Source: Mucilaginibacter terrae
GTDB taxonomy: Bacteria > Bacteroidota > Bacteroidia > Sphingobacteriales > Sphingobacteriaceae
DNA length: 64,000 nucleotides
Reading direction: 5' to 3'
Assembly (NCBI RefSeq): GCF_031951985.1
Contig: NZ_JAVLVU010000001.1
Coordinates: 1,922,001 to 1,986,000 of the forward strand
Positions 1 through 9,532 of this stretch are shown here, one piece after another; the stretch's first letter is position 1, and the number at the start of each line of letters is the position of its first letter. The notes under the pieces were generated by a model. That model was not told where the DNA came from, made no database searches, and saw only the letters and a program-made list of their open reading frames with translations. Both the position numbers and the translations under genes were made by a program.

Positions 1-560
1 AAGAGACTATGGCAGCGCTGGATTTAATTGTTCGCCAGGGAAAAGCCCTGTACGTGGGCATATCAAACTACCGGGCCGATGATGCCCACAAAGCCATAGG
101 CATACTTAAAAAACTGGGCACCCCCTGCTTAATCCATCAGCCCAAATACTCGATGTTTGAGCGTTGGGTTGAAGGCGGCTTGCTGGATGTATTAGAGCAG
201 GAGGGCGTGGGTTGTATACCGTTTTCGCCGCTGGCACAGGGTATGTTAACCAATAAATACCTCAATGGTGTTCCACAGGATTCGAGGGCGGCAAAATCAA
301 GCGGGCACCTGCAAACAGGGCAAATAACCGACGACAAAATAGAGCAAATACGCAAGCTTAATGATATTGCCCTGGGCCGTAACCAAACCCTGGCTCAAAT
401 GGCCCTCGCCTGGTTAATGAAAGATGCGCGGGTAACATCGGTGCTCATAGGTGCCAGCAAACCCGAACAACTGGCAGATTCATTGAAATGCCTGCAAAAC
501 ACAGCCTTTAGCACCGAAGAACTAAACCAAATAGAAACTATACTACATAACCAACCGTAA
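1..560 (+). CDS. Aldo/keto reductase, C-terminal part (cut by window start)
   Basis: The frame is open from the first base, so the N-terminal part, with the catalytic Tyr region, lies outside the window. What remains is the second half of a TIM-barrel NADPH-dependent aldo/keto reductase. The segments GKALYVGISNY, LIHQPKYSMFERWVE and FSPLAQGMLTNKYL, and the nucleotide-binding stretch SVLIGASKPEQL near the C-terminus, match the YghZ/MgrA (L-glyceraldehyde-3-phosphate reductase-like) subgroup. An ATG at 9 is internal, because family members continue upstream with EETM-type sequence, seen here as E-T before the Met. The stop overlaps the next start by one base (TAATG), so the two genes are probably co-translated. 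Substrate unknown. Confidence 0.9.
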   Translation, partial: ETMAALDLIVRQGKALYVGISNYRADDAHKAIGILKKLGTPCLIHQPKYSMFERWVEGGLLDVLEQEGVGCIPFSPLAQGMLTNKYLNGVPQDSRAAKSSGHLQTGQITDDKIEQIRKLNDIALGRNQTLAQMALAWLMKDARVTSVLIGASKPEQLADSLKCLQNTAFSTEELNQIETILHNQP

Positions 561-1543
561 TGGAAACTATTAACTGGGGTATAATAGGTTGCGGCGACGT
601 AACCGAGAAAAAGAGCGGTCCGGCTTTTAATAAAGTGCCCGGTAGCAAATTGGTAGCTGTAATGCGCCGTGATGTCGAAAAAGCAGCCGATTATGCTAAA
701 CGCCACCAAATAGCTAAATGGTACAATGATGCTACAGAGCTGATTAACGATGAAGAGGTTAACGCTATTTATGTGGCTACCCCGCCTTCATCACACTTAA
801 ATTATGCCTTAGCTGCCTTGCAAAAAGGTTACCCTGTATACGTAGAAAAGCCGGTAACCATGAACGCTGCCGAAGCGCAACAACTGGTAGATGCCGTGCG
901 GCAATATAATGGAAAACTAATTGTAGCTCATTACCGCCGCAAATTACCCATGTTTTTAAAGGTAAAAGAGTTATTGGAGCAAAATGCCATTGGAGAGGTG
1001 CGCACCGTACAGTTGCGCTTGTGGCAAAGCCGCAAGCCTGCACTGGTAACCAAAAACGCCCCAAGCTGGCGTACCCAACCCGATGTATCGGGTGGAGGTT
1101 ATTTTCATGACCTATCGCCGCACCAGTTGGATTTGATGCTTTATTTTTTTGGTAAGCCTGTGCATTACTCGGGTTTTAGCTTAAACCAGGCGCAAATCAC
1201 CAGTGCCGACGACCATGTATGCGGTACTGTTTTATTTGAAAACAACGTAGTACTCAACGGTTCATGGTGCTTTAATGTGGCCTTAACCGAAAATATCGAC
1301 AGTTGCGAGATTATCGGCAGCGAAGGCAAAATCAGCTTTGCGGTGTTTGGCGACAAGGTTGTTTTAAAAACCACATCAAACGAAGAAACCTTTACATTTG
1401 TGCACCCCGAAAACATTCAATTGCCTATGATTACCAGTATGGTAAACTATTTAAACGGTAATGAAGAAAATCCGTGCACTATTGACGAGGCACTTACGTT
1501 AATGAAGATGATTGATTCGTTTACTAAGCATGTGTCAAACTAA
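560..1543 (+). CDS. Gfo/Idh/MocA family oxidoreductase
   Basis: A 327-residue NAD(P)-dependent oxidoreductase. The N-terminus carries a Rossmann motif (WGIIGCGDVTE, residues about 5-15). Residues about 95-100 show the family signature VEKPVT, with the Lys that acts in catalysis in this superfamily. The C-terminal half is the alpha/beta substrate-binding domain, with DLSPHQLDLMLYFFG around residue 190. These enzymes usually oxidise or reduce sugars, inositols or their derivatives in the cytoplasm. The start overlaps the stop of the aldo/keto reductase by one base, so both probably act on related carbonyl or sugar substrates (inference). Exact substrate unknown. Confidence 0.92.
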   Translation: METINWGIIGCGDVTEKKSGPAFNKVPGSKLVAVMRRDVEKAADYAKRHQIAKWYNDATELINDEEVNAIYVATPPSSHLNYALAALQKGYPVYVEKPVTMNAAEAQQLVDAVRQYNGKLIVAHYRRKLPMFLKVKELLEQNAIGEVRTVQLRLWQSRKPALVTKNAPSWRTQPDVSGGGYFHDLSPHQLDLMLYFFGKPVHYSGFSLNQAQITSADDHVCGTVLFENNVVLNGSWCFNVALTENIDSCEIIGSEGKISFAVFGDKVVLKTTSNEETFTFVHPENIQLPMITSMVNYLNGNEENPCTIDEALTLMKMIDSFTKHVSN

Positions 1544-1579
1544 ATAAAAAATTAAGCCTTTAAAAATCAACTCCATACT

Positions 1580-2098
1580 ATGAAATCATTATTAAAACTA
1601 TTTGCCGTAACCGGCCTTATTTTAACCGGCTTTGCGGCTTCGGCACAACAAGCTAAAAAAGCACCTGCAAGCCCGCCCGATACGGTAAAAGCAACCACCA
1701 AAAGCGGTGTAGCTATCGAAGTTGCCTACAGCCAGCCGGCAGTGAAAGGCCGTACCATTGGTACCGATATTGCCCCTTACGGCAAAGTATGGCGCACCGG
1801 TGCCAACAACGCAACCACCATTACTTTTAGTAAAGATGTAAAGGTAGAAGGCAAAGCTTTAGCAGCCGGCCAATATGCTATTTACAGTATTCCGGGCGAA
1901 AAAGAATGGGTGATTATTTTTAACAAGGGCGTTAAAAACTGGGGTACCAAGTATGAAGAAAGCGACGATGTTTTGCGTGTAACGGTTAAAACCGGCGTTA
2001 TGAAAGACTTTGTTGAGCGTCTTAAATTCATGATCGAACCATCGGGCAAAGTTGGCTTTGCATGGGGCGATAAGATGGTAATGTTTGCTGTAAAATAA
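1580..2098 (+). CDS. DUF2911 domain secreted protein
   Basis: 172 residues with a clear signal peptide (positively charged start, hydrophobic LFAVTGLILTGFAASA, cleavage near SAQQ). The mature part matches the Bacteroidota DUF2911 family: VEVAYSQPAVKGRTIG-like opening, then GKVWRTGANNATTITFSKDV and AGQYAIYSIPGEKEWVIIFN. The function of the family is unknown; location is probably periplasmic. It follows the oxidoreductase by 36 bp and is closed by a strong hairpin at 2113-2153, so it may be the last gene of that operon. Confidence 0.85.
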   Translation: MKSLLKLFAVTGLILTGFAASAQQAKKAPASPPDTVKATTKSGVAIEVAYSQPAVKGRTIGTDIAPYGKVWRTGANNATTITFSKDVKVEGKALAAGQYAIYSIPGEKEWVIIFNKGVKNWGTKYEESDDVLRVTVKTGVMKDFVERLKFMIEPSGKVGFAWGDKMVMFAVK

Positions 2099-2112
2099 TT
2101 TCAGTCATCATT

Positions 2113-2153
2113 ACACTACAAAAGCCACGGCATAACCGTGGCTTTTGTAGTGT
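2113..2153. terminator. Bidirectional intrinsic terminator
   Basis: Perfect 18-bp inverted repeat (2113-2130 and 2136-2153) around the 5-nt loop CATAA. The stem holds AAAAGCC/GGCTTTT, so an A/T tract is present for both strands. It lies between the convergent DUF2911 gene and the acetyltransferase on the minus strand, and probably serves both. Confidence 0.85.
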
Positions 2154-2159
2154 ATCAGT

Positions 2160-2828
2160 TTATATAAACTCCTGAGCTACCCGCTCTAATTCGGCCACAT
2201 GAGCCGAGTTTATGAGTTTAATGTGCTGTGTTATTTGTTCGGCGGTCCAGTTCCACCAGGCTATGTTAAGCAGGCGTTGTATGGTGTTGTCATCAAACCG
2301 CTTTCGGATGATTTGGGCGGGGTTTCCGCCTACTATGGCGTAGTCGGGTACATCCTTGGTTACTACGCTTTTAGTAGCTATTACGGCGCCGTTACCTACC
2401 TGTATACCCGGCATTACCGTTGCATCATGCCCAATCCAAACATCATTGCCAATTATCGTATCGCCTTTGCTGGGGTATTTTTGAGTGAGGGCAACACCTT
2501 CATTGATAGTCTCCCAACCGTGGCCGAATATGCCGAACGGAAATGTTGATACAGGCGTTATCTCATGATTGCCGCCGTTCATAATAAATTTTGCACCGCA
2601 TGCTATAGCACAAAACTTACCTATAATGAGCTTATCGCCGATGAAATCGAAGTGGTATAACACATTCTTCTCAAAGTTATAAGCGTCGTAATTATCGTCG
2701 TAATATGTGTAATCGCCTACTATAATGTTGGGGCGGGTGATAATATTTTTAAGGAAAACCAGGTTGGGGTAATGCTCCAACGGGTGTATCTTATCGGGAT
2801 CGGGGCCATGTAAAAGCATAGTAAGCAT
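2160..2828 (-). CDS. Vat-type O-acetyltransferase (left-handed beta-helix; streptogramin A acetyltransferase family)
   Basis: 222 residues of the CatB/Vat xenobiotic acetyltransferase family, which transfers acetyl from acetyl-CoA to hydroxyl groups of antibiotics such as group A streptogramins or chloramphenicol. Visible landmarks in order are GPDPDKIHPLE, VGDYTYYDD, LIIGKFCAIACGAKFIMNG, the active-site His in NGGNHE (about residue 88), FGHGWE, KGDTIIGNDVWIGHDATVMPG hexapeptide repeats, VVTKDVPDYAIVGGNPA and LLNIAWWNW. Length and order fit Vat proteins well. An alternative ATG lies three codons in (2819). It is chromosomal and single, with no mobile element nearby, so it may be intrinsic. 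True substrate not shown. Confidence 0.87.
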   Translation of the reverse strand: MLTMLLHGPDPDKIHPLEHYPNLVFLKNIITRPNIIVGDYTYYDDNYDAYNFEKNVLYHFDFIGDKLIIGKFCAIACGAKFIMNGGNHEITPVSTFPFGIFGHGWETINEGVALTQKYPSKGDTIIGNDVWIGHDATVMPGIQVGNGAVIATKSVVTKDVPDYAIVGGNPAQIIRKRFDDNTIQRLLNIAWWNWTAEQITQHIKLINSAHVAELERVAQEFI

Positions 2829-2898
2829 TTTTTAGGTTAACGATCTAACTGGTAACGCAAAGTTAACGAATTATAAGAGGCACAGCTTTTTTAATTGA

Positions 2899-3693
2899 TT
2901 AACTTTTACGTTTGATTATAAAAATACGATGCTGCCCGTAATTAGGCCTATATAATATAAAAGCGGGCGTTTGCAGCCCGAGTACTTTGGGCAATTCATA
3001 ATAACTTAAATCGGTACCGTAGTCGTGCTTTTCGGTAAAAAACACATCGGCCTTGCCTGCGGGCGACTTAAACCTGAGTGTATCACCGGCAATTTTCAAG
3101 TTAAAATACCCGCTGCCATCCCAAACGTAACAGGGCGAACTGCCGTTTATTCCGCCTATGCTAAACGGGTTAAGACACTCGCCCGAAAAGCTTTCGATGC
3201 CAAAATGCCTAAGGTAAATTTCCTGCTTATCATCTTTCCATTTTTGGAACGGGGCAATGTAATCTTTCAGCACAATAGATTTGCGGGATTGGGCCATATG
3301 GTATATAGCGCTATCGTGGCTAACCAGCTTACCATCCATATCAAAACAATACTGGTGTATACGAGTATCGTTAACCGGCTGCCCCGACGTACTGGATACA
3401 TATTCTTCCGTTTGCAGTATAATCTGGCGGTTCACTTTATCATATCGGAGGTACGACAGGGCATCGCTTTCCTGCAACGGGTCGGGGTGCAGGTTATCTT
3501 CTGATTGCAGTACAAACGTTCTTCCCGCAACCTTAAATTCCTCCATGGTAAAATGCTTGCTCTCCACCTTGGTGCCAAGCGTGGTATATTGCTTATTTAA
3601 GCCCTTGCTACGTAACCGGTTAATGAGTATCAATACAGCTGATACCATCACAAACGTTACAAAAATTATGAGCACTACCTTCAGCAACTTCAT
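2899..3693 (-). CDS. Uncharacterised single-pass membrane protein
   Basis: About 264 residues from the ATG at 3693, which lies 5 bp after the stop of the upstream lipoprotein gene. An in-frame ATG at 3717 would overlap that gene by 19 bp. The N-terminus holds one membrane segment (VVLIIFVTFVMVSAVLIL, residues about 4-22) followed by basic residues. The remainder is soluble and extracytoplasmic-looking, with no recognised domain. It is probably an operon partner of the lipoprotein upstream. No function can be assigned. Confidence 0.65.
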   Translation of the reverse strand: MKLLKVVLIIFVTFVMVSAVLILINRLRSKGLNKQYTTLGTKVESKHFTMEEFKVAGRTFVLQSEDNLHPDPLQESDALSYLRYDKVNRQIILQTEEYVSSTSGQPVNDTRIHQYCFDMDGKLVSHDSAIYHMAQSRKSIVLKDYIAPFQKWKDDKQEIYLRHFGIESFSGECLNPFSIGGINGSSPCYVWDGSGYFNLKIAGDTLRFKSPAGKADVFFTEKHDYGTDLSYYELPKVLGLQTPAFILYRPNYGQHRIFIIKRKS

Positions 3694-3698
3694 AAACT

Positions 3699-4343
3699 TT
3701 ACTGCGATTTGCGCCATGCTTCCAGGCTCATTTCCGTTTCGTCGGCCGGATTGTAAACCTTTATTTCATACTGCGGATAAAAGTAAACCCGAAAAGTTTG
3801 AAACCTCGACAAATGTCCGTCGGCCTCGGTAGAGGTTTCCACCTGGTAATAACGCTTGTCGGCGGTAGGTTTTTCAGATACGTTTACACGGTCGGCATTT
3901 GATTTTATTTCTTCCAGGTCTTTAACTGCTTGCAGGGCCATCTGCTCAGTTAAAGGCTTAGCAAAGGGTTTACCGGGTAGCTCTTTAAAGCCGGTAAGCC
4001 GTTTATCTTCATAAGGGCGTTCACCGTCTCCGGCCGAGCTAAGCGTATCGGTTCTCCATTTCACCTGTAGCAGCTTACCTAAAAGCTTGTCGGTGAGTTC
4101 CTCGTCAGTAACAAGCCTTAGGGTATCTTTTTGTGCGTTAATAAAAAATGCGTCCCAGTAATCGCCGTTACCATCAAAATGAATGAATTGCAAGGTGTCG
4201 GTATGTTCGGGTGCCGGTTTGGCAGGCGTAACTTTGGTTGATGTTATCGAAACGTGCTTTGTAGTATCGGTTGCCTTTTTTTCTTTTGGGTTTGAGGTAC
4301 AGGCAGCAAGTGATAAAAGTATCGGCAGGATAAGTTTTTTCAT
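3699..4343 (-). CDS. Uncharacterised lipoprotein
   Basis: 214 residues with a lipoprotein signal peptide: MKKLILPILLSLAAC, with the lipobox Cys at residue 15. A Lys/Thr/Pro-rich linker (residues about 18-48) leads to a mixed alpha/beta region rich in Asp, Glu and Lys (HFDGNGDYWDAFFINAQ, then LEEIKSNADRVNVSE). No family was recognised. It is followed on the same strand by the single-pass membrane protein, which begins within a few bases, so the two are likely co-expressed envelope proteins. Confidence 0.7.
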   Translation of the reverse strand: MKKLILPILLSLAACTSNPKEKKATDTTKHVSITSTKVTPAKPAPEHTDTLQFIHFDGNGDYWDAFFINAQKDTLRLVTDEELTDKLLGKLLQVKWRTDTLSSAGDGERPYEDKRLTGFKELPGKPFAKPLTEQMALQAVKDLEEIKSNADRVNVSEKPTADKRYYQVETSTEADGHLSRFQTFRVYFYPQYEIKVYNPADETEMSLEAWRKSQ

Positions 4344-4537
4344 GTGCGATGGGTGTCGGGTTATGGTGTTTAAACATGGAGTACCTGCTGTTTGTTTTGG
4401 TAGCTACCCGCAACTGTAAAAAGCGCCTTCACCCAAGCAGTGCATCCCCAAAAGATAGCTATAAGTTAATTCCGTTTAAATGCCTGCAATGCCCAAACAA
4501 CTCCCTCCTACTTTGCTTATACTTTTAATACATTTGA

Positions 4538-5419
4538 ATGATGATGGATTACATTTCAGAAACCGATCTCATACTTAATAACGACGGCAGCCTGTATCAC
4601 ATTAACCTGCTGGCCAACGAAGTAGCCGACACGGTAATTACCGTGGGCGACCAGGACCGCGTGGCCGAGGTAAGTAAGCATTTTGACCGTATTGAACTTA
4701 AAAAAGGTAAGCGCGAATTTTTAACCCATACCGGTTACATTGGCAATAAGCGTATCACAGTAATATCAACAGGTATTGGTACCGATAATGTAGACATTGT
4801 ACTTAATGAACTGGACGCCATTGTAAACATTAACCTCGAAACCCGGCAGGTTAACCCGCAACTGCGGAGCCTTAACATTATTCGTATAGGTACATCAGGT
4901 GCGGTACAGGCCAATGTAGATGTTGACACCATGCTGGTATCGGCCGGCGCCATAGGACTTGATCCGCTGATGCATTATTGCGAGCACAGCCTCACTGCCA
5001 ACGAGGCCGAACTGCTCACCGCTTTTAAAAACAGTTTACCATCGCATTACCAACTTCACCCATATGTTGCATCGGCCGGGGATAATTTATTAAACAGCAT
5101 TGGTACTGGCCTGCAGCAGGGCATTACCATTACCGCCCCCGGTTTTTACACGCCGCAAGGCAGGCAGGTAAGGTGCAAGTCCTCAACCCCCGAACTGCTA
5201 AACATTATTGAGAATTTTGAGCACAAAGGGCAGCGCATTACCAACCTCGAGATGGAAACAGCCGGCATTTACGGTTTAGCGGCTAACCTTGGGCACCAGG
5301 CAATTTCGTTTAATGTAATACTGGCCAACCGCATCAAACATCAGTTTAGTAAACAACCGCAAAAAATTATGGAGGCAAGCATTGTAAACGTGCTTGAAAG
5401 GATAGTTAATCACTTGTAG
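4538..5419 (+). CDS. Nucleoside phosphorylase (uridine phosphorylase-like)
   Basis: 293 residues of the PNP/UDP phosphorylase superfamily, which splits nucleosides with phosphate to a base and (deoxy)ribose-1-phosphate in cytoplasmic salvage. Visible are VITVGDQDRVAEVSKHFD at the position of the usual GDPxR phosphate loop, VISTGIGTDNVDIVLNELD, IIRIGTSGAVQ and the ribose-binding signature NLEMETAGIYGLAANLGH near residue 240. The phosphate loop reads GDQDR rather than GDPGR; the Arg is kept. Three consecutive ATG codons start the gene; the first is taken. Base preference (uridine or purine) is not certain. Confidence 0.82.
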   Translation: MMMDYISETDLILNNDGSLYHINLLANEVADTVITVGDQDRVAEVSKHFDRIELKKGKREFLTHTGYIGNKRITVISTGIGTDNVDIVLNELDAIVNINLETRQVNPQLRSLNIIRIGTSGAVQANVDVDTMLVSAGAIGLDPLMHYCEHSLTANEAELLTAFKNSLPSHYQLHPYVASAGDNLLNSIGTGLQQGITITAPGFYTPQGRQVRCKSSTPELLNIIENFEHKGQRITNLEMETAGIYGLAANLGHQAISFNVILANRIKHQFSKQPQKIMEASIVNVLERIVNHL

Positions 5420-5486
5420 CTCTGTACCGAAACATATATTGCTATAACCTGTTAATGAGCTGAATTTTACATATTAACACAAGCCT

Positions 5487-6581
5487 ATGATTATTAAAAA
5501 TACTTCCCTTCCCTTTTACGCCAAGCTTGCCTTTGTACTTATCGGCATCATGTCGCTTGGCTTTTTGATTATTTTAGGCAAGGAACTGCTCGACCCGCTC
5601 ATGTTTGGCTTTTTGTTTGCCATACTGCTGTTGCCCCTGGCTAATTTTTTCGAACGCAAATGCAGGCTTCCGCGCAGTATGGCCGCTTTTGCCGCTATAT
5701 TAGTGATGGTGTTGGGCATTAGCGGTGTTGTTTACCTGGTGGGTACACAAATATCAAACCTGGCAAACGACTGGCCTATGCTCAAAGAGCAAATAGCTAA
5801 ATCATCAGTTGATATACAGTTGTGGATACAGCATACCTTTCATATCAATGCCGAAAAGCAAATGATTTACGTAAACGATACCACAGATAAACTCGTGGCC
5901 TCGGGCACAACAGTTTTGGGCACCACATTTGGCGCGGTATCGTCACTGTTACTGTTTTACATTTTCATTATCCTGTTTACTTTCCTTATTTTGCTGTATC
6001 GAAGGCTATTGTTCAGGTTTGTTTTATATGTTTTTGATGAAGAATCGACCCCGGTGGTTATAAAAATTGTAGAGAACGTACAGCGCATACTGCGCCAGTA
6101 TATTGTGGGCCTGCTGCTCGAAATGGTTATAGTTGCCATACTTACCTGTGTGGCATTCTGGATAATCGGCGTAAAATATGCCATTCTGTTAGGCATAATT
6201 ACGGCCTTGTTTAACATCATTCCATACGTAGGAATATTCTCAGCATTATTGCTAAGTACGCTAATCACATTTGCTACCGGTTTTATTACCAAAGCCGTGG
6301 TAGTTGCCATTGTGGTGGTAGCCATACATGCTATTGATGCCAATGTGGTGCTGCCTATGGTTGTAGGTTCAAAGGTGCGCCTTAACGCCCTGATCACCTT
6401 TATTGGCATCGTTTTAGGCGAAATGCTTTGGGGGCTATCGGGCATGTTCTTGTCTATACCTGTTATAGCCATCTTTAAGATCATTTTCGACCATGTAGAA
6501 CCGCTCAGGCCATGGGGTTATTTATTAGGGGGCGATTATGAGTACGAGCGAAAAGCTAAAGAGGAAATGAAAACGGAGTAG
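5487..6581 (+). CDS. AI-2E family (PerM/UPF0118) membrane transporter
   Basis: 364 residues with about seven or eight membrane segments: two at the N-terminus (residues about 10-50), one at 60-85, then a soluble stretch (residues about 90-145), then several C-terminal helices. The motif GIIPYVGIFSALL-like stretch (FNIIPYVGIFSA) and LPMVVGSKVRLNAL are typical of the AI-2E exporter/PerM family, whose members have been linked to autoinducer-2 export or Na+/H+ antiport. The substrate here is unknown. A hairpin terminator lies about 150 bp downstream. Confidence 0.88.
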   Translation: MIIKNTSLPFYAKLAFVLIGIMSLGFLIILGKELLDPLMFGFLFAILLLPLANFFERKCRLPRSMAAFAAILVMVLGISGVVYLVGTQISNLANDWPMLKEQIAKSSVDIQLWIQHTFHINAEKQMIYVNDTTDKLVASGTTVLGTTFGAVSSLLLFYIFIILFTFLILLYRRLLFRFVLYVFDEESTPVVIKIVENVQRILRQYIVGLLLEMVIVAILTCVAFWIIGVKYAILLGIITALFNIIPYVGIFSALLLSTLITFATGFITKAVVVAIVVVAIHAIDANVVLPMVVGSKVRLNALITFIGIVLGEMLWGLSGMFLSIPVIAIFKIIFDHVEPLRPWGYLLGGDYEYERKAKEEMKTE

Positions 6582-7104
6582 GTTTCCCCTGCTTATTCTA
6601 CATCATTGCCAGGTATCATAGGTCAATTATTTTCCTGACACAAGTCTGCACGCATGCAAACTTGTGTAACTGACTGATTGTAACTGAGCATCATTACCAT
6701 TATATTCCCAATTACTTCTACTTTCATCGAGAGATTCAGAAACAGTATTCTGAATCTCTTTTCAGTTTAAATATATCCGCAGAACTTCTCAAAATACATA
6801 CCTATCATTTTGAACATTCTTACCAAAATCGGTTAAATAAGCTACTAACGGCATAAATATTCCTCGCTTATCTCGTCCTTAAATACCTGCGCCGAAATTG
6901 CTCTTCATACAGTGACCTGATAGATCTTAATGTAAGCCATACAAAAGGGTACCTGCATCCCCTTTTCTCGCCTTTTAACCGCATAATAATTAAAGTTTAA
7001 ACACTCATTAAACTCCTGTATTTCAAGCCATAAACTTGCATTATTTAATTAATTTTTCGCACATTAGCTAATACCAATTCTAACATTATAAACCATTTCT
7101 AATT
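6582..7104. other. Intergenic region of 523 bp
   Basis: No convincing coding sequence was found. It holds a strong hairpin terminator (6730-6759), a weaker inverted repeat ACACAAGT/ACTTGTGT at 6638-6667 with no T-tract, and a 7-bp AAAAGGG/CCCTTTT hairpin at 6943-6966. The last 100 bp are A/T-rich and probably carry the hppA promoter and leader, but no clear TAnnTTTG element is visible. Confidence 0.6.
6730..6764 (+). terminator. Intrinsic terminator downstream of the AI-2E family gene
   Basis: Perfect 12-bp inverted repeat AGAGATTCAGAA (6730-6741) and TTCTGAATCTCT (6748-6759), loop ACAGTA, followed by TTTTC. It lies 149 bp after the stop codon and so implies a long 3' UTR. Confidence 0.65.
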
Positions 7105-9342
7105 ATGACCTTATTGTATCATTATCTAATTTACTGTATCCCTATTGTGGGAATTATTGGCTTATTAGCCATGGCAATTAAATCGACTTGGGTTACCAAA
7201 CAACCGGCGGGCGATGCAGGCATGAGCGAACTGGCAGGTTACATTGCAGATGGGGCAATGGCCTTTTTACGCGCCGAATGGAAAGTGCTAAGCTACTTTG
7301 CCGTAATTGCGGTGGTGTTGCTGGCCTGGTCGGGCACCACGGTCGAAAACTCGAGTCCGGTAATTGCGGTTTCGTTTCTGATCGGGGCGTTCTTGTCGGC
7401 CTTTGCCGGTTATTTGGGTATGCGTATTGCTACCAAAGCCAATGTGCGCACTACCGAAGCAGCTAAAACCAGTTTAGCCAAAGCCTTAAAAGTATCGTTT
7501 ACCGGTGGCACCGTGATGGGCCTTGGCGTTGCCGGTTTAGCGGTTTTAGGTTTAGGATCGTTGTTTATTCTATTTTACCATATTTATGTTGTTAAAACCG
7601 GTGGCAACGTTAATGGCGAAGCCATGTCGAAAGCCCTGGAGGTGTTGGCAGGTTTCTCGTTAGGTGCCGAATCGATTGCATTGTTTGCCCGTGTAGGTGG
7701 GGGTATTTATACCAAAGCGGCCGACGTAGGCGCAGATTTGGTAGGCAAGGTTGAAGCAGGCATCCCGGAGGATGATGTGCGTAACCCCGCCACCATTGCC
7801 GATAATGTAGGTGATAATGTGGGCGATGTAGCCGGTATGGGTGCCGATCTCTTCGGCTCGTACGTGGCTACCATTTTGGCAACTATGGTATTAGGCCGCG
7901 AAATTGTATCGAATGATAACTTTGGCGGTATAGCCCCTGTGCTGCTGCCTATGGTTATTGCCGGTTTAGGTTTGATATTCTCTATCATTAGCGCATCATT
8001 CGTACGTATAAAAAATGAAACCGACAGTGTGCAAACCGCGCTTAACATCGGCAACTGGTCGTCGATATTTTTAACGGCTATTGCTACCTTTTTTGTGGTG
8101 CAATGGATGCTACCCGAGGGTTCGTTTCACTTGGTGCGCGATGAAGATGCCAGCGGCGCCGTAAAAGCCGCTGCATTGGTGTTTGATAAAACGGGGGTTT
8201 TCCTGTCTATTGTGGTTGGCTTGATAGTGGGCACGCTCATGTCAATTATTACCGAATACTACACCGCTATGGGTAAACGCCCGGTGCTCAGCATCATCAG
8301 GCAATCATCAACAGGCCATGCTACTAACATAATTGGCGGTTTGGCCGTGGGTATGGAGTCGACCGTGTTGCCTATTTTGGTATTAGCGGCCGGCATATAC
8401 GGTTCGTACCATTTTGCTGGTTTATACGGCGTAGCTATTGCCGCCGCCGGCATGATGGCCACTACCGCCATGCAACTGGCGATTGATGCCTTTGGCCCAA
8501 TTGCCGATAACGCCGGTGGTATTGCCGAAATGAATCAACTCCCTGAAGAAGTGCGCCACCGTACCGATAATTTGGATGCTGTGGGTAACACCACCGCTGC
8601 AACCGGTAAGGGTTTTGCCATTGCATCGGCAGCGCTAACCTCGTTGGCCTTGTTTGCAGCCTTTGTGGGTGTGGCAGGTATTGAGCATATAGATATATAT
8701 AAGGCTGATGTTTTGGCCGGCTTATTTGTGGGCGGTATGATTCCGTTCATCTTTTCGGCACTATGTATATCGGCTGTGGGCCGGGCGGCCATGGCTATGG
8801 TGGAGGAAGTACGTCGGCAGTTTAGAGAGATACCGGGCATTATGGAGTACAAGGCCAAACCCGAGTATGAAAAATGCGTAGCCATATCAACCAAAGCATC
8901 CATCCGCGAAATGATTGCACCCGGACTTATCGCCCTTATCACCCCTATTATTATAGGCTTTGCTTTTGGTCCCGAAGTTTTGGGCGGACTGCTGGCCGGT
9001 GTAACGGTATCGGGCGTGCTGATGGGCATTTTCCAGAGCAACGCCGGTGGCGCGTGGGACAACGCCAAAAAATCATTCGAAAAAGGCTGCGAGATCAACG
9101 GCGAGATGTATTATAAAAAATCGGAGCCGCACAAGGCATCAGTAACTGGCGACACCGTGGGCGATCCGTTTAAAGATACTTCTGGACCGTCAATGAATAT
9201 TTTGATCAAGTTGATGTCGATCGTATCATTGGTAATAGCGCCTCACCTCAACCACGAACTTAATACCAATAAACACATCCAAAAAGAAATTAATACACAA
9301 AGCAGCGTTACACATCATATAACCACTGACAAGAATAGTTAG
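7105..9342 (+). CDS. hppA: K+-stimulated membrane-bound pyrophosphatase (ion pump)
   Basis: 745 residues with about 16 membrane helices. This integral pump couples hydrolysis of pyrophosphate to export of H+ and/or Na+. The catalytic loop [19 protein letters not shown] (residues about 233-251) carries the Asp residues for Mg-PPi binding. Earlier segments [20 protein letters not shown] and later [14 protein letters not shown] also match. The K+-dependence marker reads [10 protein letters not shown] (residues about 494-503) with Ala, not Lys, at the diagnostic site, which in this family predicts K+-stimulated enzymes. Whether it pumps Na+, H+ or both cannot be decided here. It is followed directly by a terminator, so it is likely monocistronic. 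Confidence 0.96.
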   Translation: MTLLYHYLIYCIPIVGIIGLLAMAIKSTWVTKQPAGDAGMSELAGYIADGAMAFLRAEWKVLSYFAVIAVVLLAWSGTTVENSSPVIAVSFLIGAFLSAFAGYLGMRIATKANVRTTEAAKTSLAKALKVSFTGGTVMGLGVAGLAVLGLGSLFILFYHIYVVKTGGNVNGEAMSKALEVLAGFSLGAESIALFARVGGGIYTKAADVGADLVGKVEAGIPEDDVRNPATIADNVGDNVGDVAGMGADLFGSYVATILATMVLGREIVSNDNFGGIAPVLLPMVIAGLGLIFSIISASFVRIKNETDSVQTALNIGNWSSIFLTAIATFFVVQWMLPEGSFHLVRDEDASGAVKAAALVFDKTGVFLSIVVGLIVGTLMSIITEYYTAMGKRPVLSIIRQSSTGHATNIIGGLAVGMESTVLPILVLAAGIYGSYHFAGLYGVAIAAAGMMATTAMQLAIDAFGPIADNAGGIAEMNQLPEEVRHRTDNLDAVGNTTAATGKGFAIASAALTSLALFAAFVGVAGIEHIDIYKADVLAGLFVGGMIPFIFSALCISAVGRAAMAMVEEVRRQFREIPGIMEYKAKPEYEKCVAISTKASIREMIAPGLIALITPIIIGFAFGPEVLGGLLAGVTVSGVLMGIFQSNAGGAWDNAKKSFEKGCEINGEMYYKKSEPHKASVTGDTVGDPFKDTSGPSMNILIKLMSIVSLVIAPHLNHELNTNKHIQKEINTQSSVTHHITTDKNS

Positions 9343-9347
9343 AAGTT

Positions 9348-9380
9348 AAGAACAGGGGCCATAAAGCCCCTTTCTTGGTT
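9348..9380 (+). terminator. Intrinsic terminator of hppA
   Basis: Stem AAGAA-c-AGGGGC (9348-9359) with GCCCCT-TTCTT (9366-9376), loop CATAAA, one bulged C, followed by a T-rich run. It starts 6 bp after the hppA stop. Confidence 0.8.
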
Positions 9381-9532
9381 TTGATTTTATTGAATTCATT
9401 TTGTAGGTTTGTTATTGTTGTTTGTGTAAACAATTCAACGGTATGGAGGTATAATAAATCACCTGAACCCTCCTAAAGTTTTTAACCAATTATAACAGGC
9501 TCCTTTGCCCTGCTAACTTAATTTAACCCCTG

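Noticed and set aside
4395..4445. CCCGCAACTGTAA resembling part of a cobalamin riboswitch
   Set aside because: Other parts of the cobalamin aptamer (the B12 box AGCCAGGAGACC type and the GTGC core) are not seen, and the downstream gene is a nucleoside phosphorylase.
6638..6667. ACACAAGT/ACTTGTGT inverted repeat as a regulatory site
   Set aside because: It is over 430 bp from the next start and has no T-tract; no further evidence.
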